From contig NC_071391.1 of the NCBI RefSeq assembly GCF_022682495.2, positions 43,801,998 through 43,865,997 of the forward strand: 64,000 bases of DNA, written 5' to 3'. Position 1 is the first letter of the stretch. Every line of letters begins with the position of its first letter. The stretch is from Desmodus rotundus. Its lineage: Eukaryota; Chordata; Mammalia; Chiroptera; Phyllostomidae. The notes below the pieces were generated by a model. The model was not told where the DNA came from. It worked only from the letters and a program-made list of their open reading frames with translations, and ran no database searches. A program made the translations under genes and the position numbers. Of this stretch, positions 59,300 through 64,000 are shown piece after piece.

Positions 59300-61110
59300 A
59301 TTTTCCTTTGAGGTATTCTGGACTTGATATTTACATCTGATTCAATAAAATGGAAAGAGTACTTAGCACCACAAAATTACAATGTATCTTCAGTTCTTTC
59401 TGCAGATGTAAAGCTTGTTTTGCATTATATATTTGTTACATGGTTAGAAAGATAACTCACAAAGAAAGGCTGGCCTAAGACACTGAGGTCTGGTATTTTC
59501 TTGTGGGGGTGGTGAACATAAACAAAATCAATAAAATGAAAAGAATATGGGATGTGAGGGAAAAGTGGTGTCAAGAATAACTTAGGTTTCTGCCATAAGC
59601 AGCTGGATATTAATGATACATTTCCAGTCACACGCTAAGCATAACACACAATGACGTAAGGGAGCGGCTTATGTAAAGGTTTAATTTAACTCTTTCTCAG
59701 AAGTCATCGAATTTCTTCTGTTCATGAAGTATCTCAATGCAATTACAAATAAAGACTAGAAAGTCCCATTCAGTGAACTAGAATAGAATAAACCTGACAA
59801 AAACCTCACCTGATGGAGGAGCTGGGGCTGGGGAACTGAATGCATCACAACTGGAGGGCATTGAAGACCTGATAGTCATGTTGGTCCAACAGCCATATCA
59901 CATGGAACTCACCAGTGTCCCTATCCAATCAACTGTCTTTTCCCCAAACAGTCACATGAACATCTCTTGGGATCCAGAATTTAAAAGGTCATCATCACAC
60001 CATTCTTTCAAGTCAGAACCTGGAGCCTACCTTCTTTAATTCATTTATTCTTTCAAAAGGTATTTTTTGAGTTTCTATAAACTACTTGTTTATACAGGCC
60101 AGCACTTCCTGATTCTCTCCTCTGTCTAAAACCCTGAATCGTATCCCATGTATATGTGATTTCATTTCTAGATCAAGGAAATGCTCATGTGAACATTTAT
60201 TAAGATACTAACATTATTGACTGGGGCCTGGAGTCCCTGGAGTTCCATTAGGTTTTAGGTCCCCACTTTTCAGTCTCCCCATTCCCCGCAAAAACCAAGA
60301 GATTAAAAGGCTATGCTACTTAGGTGTGTCTATCTTTTCTGGCTGAAATTAAATTTATTTCCCCCCATACCTCACTTTCTTATCTGGGTACCCTTCCCTT
60401 CTTTCTTTTTATGTGTTCTCCACAACTGTGTTGATCTTGCCTTCTTCCACTCTGAAAGAAACACATGAAGACAGATTTTTTTTTTCTCAAGAGGAATGAA
60501 TACTCAATAATTAAAACAGGATTGGTCACATATCCAGGAAAGAAAATTCAAGAAAATAAGTAAAAAAATGTACTCAATACAACCATCGGATTGTATGATA
60601 AAATGATTAAAAACTGTGATTTCACAAGCAGAACAGTAGACTGCATGGTTTAACAAAATTGGAGGATTCCTGGAGAAGGTTTCAGCACTTATAAGGATCA
60701 GGAGAAAGGAGTGGAATTTAGGCGTATTGAGAAAAGACAATAATATAAGCAATGAGGTGTAGGAATGATGGAGAAATAGGGAGAGGCCTCTATGCATACA
60801 TTTTAGGGAAGAATGTGAGACTCATTCACATAGGTAGAATCTCTCTACATAGGGAAAGTGTTGACTGCAAAACTGAAAATAAAAATAATCTGTTGGCATA
60901 GTAGGTGCAATGACATGCTTTTAAACAACATCATGAATGTCTTGATAATTTCGTATTTTAAGCAGAGCAATATGGCAGCATCAGAAGGAAGAGGGTTTGT
61001 AATGTATTGAAAGAACCAAAATTCTTTTTCTATGGTTTCGATTAGTGATTAAGATGACTTGAGTAGATGAGGAAGTAGAAAAGGAGTAGGTACATCAAAC
61101 AGGGACTTAA
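59300..61110. other. Gene-free DNA upstream of the OR52H1-like pseudogene
   Basis: No gene or clear repeat was recognised in this A/T-rich interval. The 97-aa minus-strand frame at 60504-60797 has no recognisable domain. Confidence 0.4.
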
Positions 61111-61114
61111 AAAA

Positions 61115-61162
61115 AGGGATGGGGAGAAAAGGCACACAACTGTATTTGAAAAAAAAAAAAAG
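61115..61162 (+). mobile_element. Very short L1 3' tail
   Basis: GGGATGGGGAGAAAAGGCAC, ACAACTGTATTTG and poly(A): a 5'-truncated insertion of only about 45 bp. Confidence 0.5.
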
Positions 61163-61854
61163 GATCATAGCGCTGGCAGATTAGAGATAGGGACTGAAGG
61201 AGGAGGAAAGGTTGCTGTTAACCCTCAGCTCACCGTGTTCGAGCAGTGTGAGAACACTGTGAGGACGCAGTGAGGTAGCTGGTCAGGAAGTTGGCAGTTT
61301 GGAAGAAGATAATGAGCCTTGGAGCATGGTTGATGAGTTGACAGAAGAATAATCACAGATTGTCTTCCAGATATTGAGGAGGTGGGGTAAATTCTAGGGA
61401 GTAGTATATTGACTTACGTGAGTGGTAATGGTACACTGGCATTTTAAAAAATGCCAATTTGTTAATTCACACATGGCCCCTGTTATTTCTTTAAATGAAT
61501 ATCTCTGTTAGATATTCTTGAGACTTGTGTCAGGTAGAATATTTAATATTGACATCCTTGAAAAATCTCAGACTGAGTTATTTGGTGAAAATAAGACAAT
61601 TTGGAATTTTAATTGACAACAAAAGACCAATATGCTCCCAGGTCATAGATCTGCTGGGACGTGGTCTCCACATAATAACAATGCAGCTATGGGAAGGTAA
61701 TGTCTATAGATGGGAATAATTGAGGTGTTTTGGCACCTTTTGGAAAATGCTGTAGAGCTGGCGAGAAGAGATAGATTGCATTTTTTTTCTAGTGTTTGTT
61801 AGGTTTGATAGGAAGGGAGGGATCCTAGTTGTGGAAAAAACTTAAAAGGAATTT

Positions 61855-62667
61855 TGTTGGGAACTGCCCTGCCTGGTTTCAGAGGCTGTAACCCCTCATG
61901 GTTAAGGCTGAGTCAGAGTTGGGACCATAAGCCACTAAGGAGACAAAGCTTGTCTCCCTGGCAGGTGTACCACCTCTGCCCACTTCACCCTGCTTGGCCC
62001 TGAGCTTGGCCAGTTAGCCAATGACGGGTAAGAATCCTCAAGGGAGGATCAACCTAAGACAGGTTCTGGTCATGAAAGAGGCCTGCAGGAAAGGACTAGG
62101 GGGGCTGTGGAAAAAGGGGGTGATGGACCCTCGCCCCTTGGCTTTGAAATAGCCTGAGTCCTCATTCTGTCGGCAAGAAGTCTCCTAATCTCTTGGCTGC
62201 CTTGCTTCCCTTGTCTGACTTAAGCCTGAAGCAATAACAGAGGGCAGTGCAGTCCTGTGCTGGGAGGGGCGGATTCCCTGGGGAATCAGGCCTAAGAAAA
62301 ATACATACATTCCTGTGAAACCTACTTAATTTGTACCCTCAGTTTAAGAGATAAGGGTCCAGACCTGAGATGAGTCTGGCGCCTAAAGTTTTATGGCCCT
62401 CTAACTAATTGGCTGTAACTCAGAATAAGCCCTCAGAGTTCTCTGTAAATCTTGTATTGTTTAACCCTTACTGGCTGACAATGATTGATGAGCTTTATCT
62501 GTATTCCTATGCGAATGAACCTAATAAAAGCCCCTGGAGAGAGAGGCTCGGGGCCCTTCTCCCCCTGAGAGAAGCGGCCACCTTTCCTCGCCAAGCAGAT
62601 CATGTCTTGGTAGTCTTTTTCTTCCGCCGTGGTGGAACCTGGGGGGCTGCGTTAAAGCCCCCCGACA
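61855..62667 (+). mobile_element. Solo endogenous retrovirus LTR, 813 bp, 6-bp target duplication
   Basis: Starts TGTTGGGAAC and ends CCCCCGACA, with GAATTT repeated immediately outside both ends (61849-61854 and 62668-62673). AATAAA lies near 62523, followed by a GC-rich R/U5. The 6-bp duplication fits betaretrovirus-like (class II) elements. The 118-aa open frame crossing its 3' half is not a gene. No internal retroviral genes remain. Confidence 0.82.
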
Positions 62668-62787
62668 GAATTTATGGACAGTTAGTCTCAGGAATCAAAT
62701 ATGGTATTTTGTGTTTATGGAATGACAATCAACATAATGGCCACGTTGAATTTGACAACTTTTAATCCAGACTCCTTCATTTCATTT

Positions 62788-64000
62788 AGGGTTCCAGCAC
62801 TGGAGCAGTTTCGTATCTAGGTCAGAATTCTTTAGGGCCCTTGCAGGTAATGGCGTTCTTCTCTACCTCATCACTATGGACCACAGCCTCCACGAACCCA
62901 TGTTTTTCTTCCTCTCAAGGTTGGCCTCTGCAGAACTCATATTGTGCCCACATATATGTCAAGAATATCACAAAATTCGTGGCATATTATGGTTGAAAGC
63001 TCCAGAAATCACATTTCCTGGCTACCTCACCCAGTTATTCTGTCTCCACTTCAGATTTTTTCTGGACTCAATTCAGCCATCTTATTGGGTATGGCATTTG
63101 ATCACTATGTGGCCATTTGCTCCCTCTTCAGATACAGCAGTGTCTTGACACCTAGAACAATTGTCAAGGTCATGGTGGGCATTGTTGGTTGGAGTTTCAG
63201 TGTCATTTTGCCTATTGTTTTCTTGGTGAAGCATTTGCCCTTCTGCAGGACAAGAACCATCCCTCACATGTACTGTGAGCACATAGGTGTGTCCCAGATC
63301 TCCTGTGCTAATATCTCCATCAATACCTGCAATGGCTTTGCCGTGCCTGTAGTGACTATTTTCTCAGACCTGATCCTCATTGGTATTTCCTACACTCTGA
63401 TTCTTCATGCTGTTTTCTGCCTTCCATCCAGAGATGCCAGCCAGAAAGGCCTCAGCGCCTGTGGGTCTCATGTTAGTGTCATTCTCATATTCTACAAACC
63501 AGCCATGTTCTTGGTCCTTATGAAACCGGAGAAGACATCGGCATTCAGGCTGCCTGTCACTACCAAACCCAATAAGCAATGACAACAATCGAATCTTTAT
63601 GGGCACTTTATTCAGATGGCTGGTGATCTGAGAAGACGGTGGGTTCATACCCTAACAGACCATCTTGTCTTCTCTTTAGGCCAACGTTTTTATACCAGGG
63701 AATAAACAAGGTGCGGTGAGGGCTTTGAAATTCAGGGAGGATTAGGTGAAAGAAGCTGCAACATTCCTGTCCTGTGCACTTAAGTGTTAGCTGGGGCGGT
63801 AGTTGTCTGTCTCCCCCTGGAACACAAAGGCCCGGATGCCTCCAGTTGTCCACAGGCAGTAATCTTTAGCAGTGCCCCAGGAGGTCAGCTGTTTTCCCAG
63901 GAGCCAGGACAGGCCTTATCTGTAGTTTCTGAAACAAAAGCTTTAACATATACATCACTTGCTAGACTTACAACTTTTTACCTTAAGCTAAAATTTTCCA
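62788..64000 (+). pseudogene. OR52H1: OR52H1-like olfactory receptor pseudogene, split by an LTR
   Basis: Family-52 receptor homology begins at VPALEQF (about 62790), is followed by stop codons and a deletion of about 20 nt, and resumes with GNGVLLYL and DHSLHEPMFFFLS in one frame. A 5-nt insertion near 63075, just before the TM3 motif, shifts the frame. It then reads LLGMAFDHYVAIC, LPFCRTRTIPHMYCEHIGV, GLSACGSHVSVILIFYKPAM in the next frame. At 63520 homology stops at an LTR insertion and appears to resume at 63986. It lies divergently from OR52B6, as human OR52H1 does, and EITFPG, FDHYVAIC and PFCRTR fit that gene. It cannot make a seven-helix receptor. Another OR52 subfamily member is the alternative identity. 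Confidence 0.8.
63521..63980 (-). mobile_element. Solo endogenous retrovirus LTR inside the OR52H1-like pseudogene
   Basis: A 460-bp insert flanked by the direct repeat CCTTA (63516-63520 and 63981-63985). On the minus strand it ends in CA and carries a TATAAAA box followed by an AATAAAG poly(A) signal, the U3-R order of an LTR. The 5' terminal TG has become TA if these bounds are right. Olfactory receptor reading stops at one edge and seems to resume at the other. No gag, pol or env is present. Confidence 0.72.

Noticed and set aside
62409..62765. 118-aa plus-strand open frame
   Set aside because: It lies across the 3' part of the 813-bp solo LTR and the flank; no domain and an explained repeat origin.

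Overview
This is a mammalian nuclear genome window, almost certainly from a bat. The evidence is spliced vertebrate genes with GT-AG introns, abundant L1, MIR, MER20 and MER5 fossils, and several tRNA-like SINEs that read like the chiropteran Ves family, one of which has an 18-bp target-site duplication. The gene order is TRIM34 (-), TRIM6 (-), OR52B6 (-), OR52H1-like pseudogene (+). As I remember the human chromosome 11p15.4 order, this is the same block read in reverse complement.

Region by region. 1-8.9 kb: no gene seen; three-fold related segments (two here, one at 16 kb), a solo retroviral LTR, a Ves SINE and a MIR. 8.9-15.25 kb: TRIM34 with all seven coding exons (487 aa), every splice site and phase consistent, and an old L1 in the intron between the coiled-coil exon and the 23-nt exon. 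15.25-27.6 kb: TRIM34 upstream and intergenic DNA with an MLT1-like LTR, an ISRE-like site and a MER20 carrying a CTCF-like motif near 19.8-20.0 kb, decayed LTR-like pieces, and L1s. 27.6-34.63 kb: TRIM6 with the same seven-exon plan (495 aa) and a MER20 in an intron. 34.6-51.7 kb: a large degenerate L1 interrupted by a Ves SINE, and a CpG-rich patch near 45 kb that is the best candidate for the TRIM6 promoter. 51.7-52.8 kb: intact OR52B6. 52.8-62.7 kb: repeats, including a second copy of the LTR seen at 5.6 kb and an 813-bp solo LTR with a clean 6-bp duplication. 62.7-64 kb: OR52H1-like pseudogene, interrupted by stops, frameshifts and a 460-bp solo LTR with a 5-bp duplication.

How the genes relate. 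TRIM6 and TRIM34 are tandem paralogues encoding RING/B-box2/coiled-coil/PRYSPRY ubiquitin ligases of innate antiviral immunity. They share identical exon sizes (96, 231, 23, 101, 27 nt) and direction, and their exon phases would allow an in-frame TRIM6-TRIM34 read-through product. The olfactory receptors are unrelated neighbours of the same cluster. I see no operon, CRISPR or other prokaryotic system and no wholly new gene system. The most noteworthy points are changed self-association residues in the TRIM34 B-box, the LTR-broken olfactory receptor, and the repeated segments flanking TRIM34.
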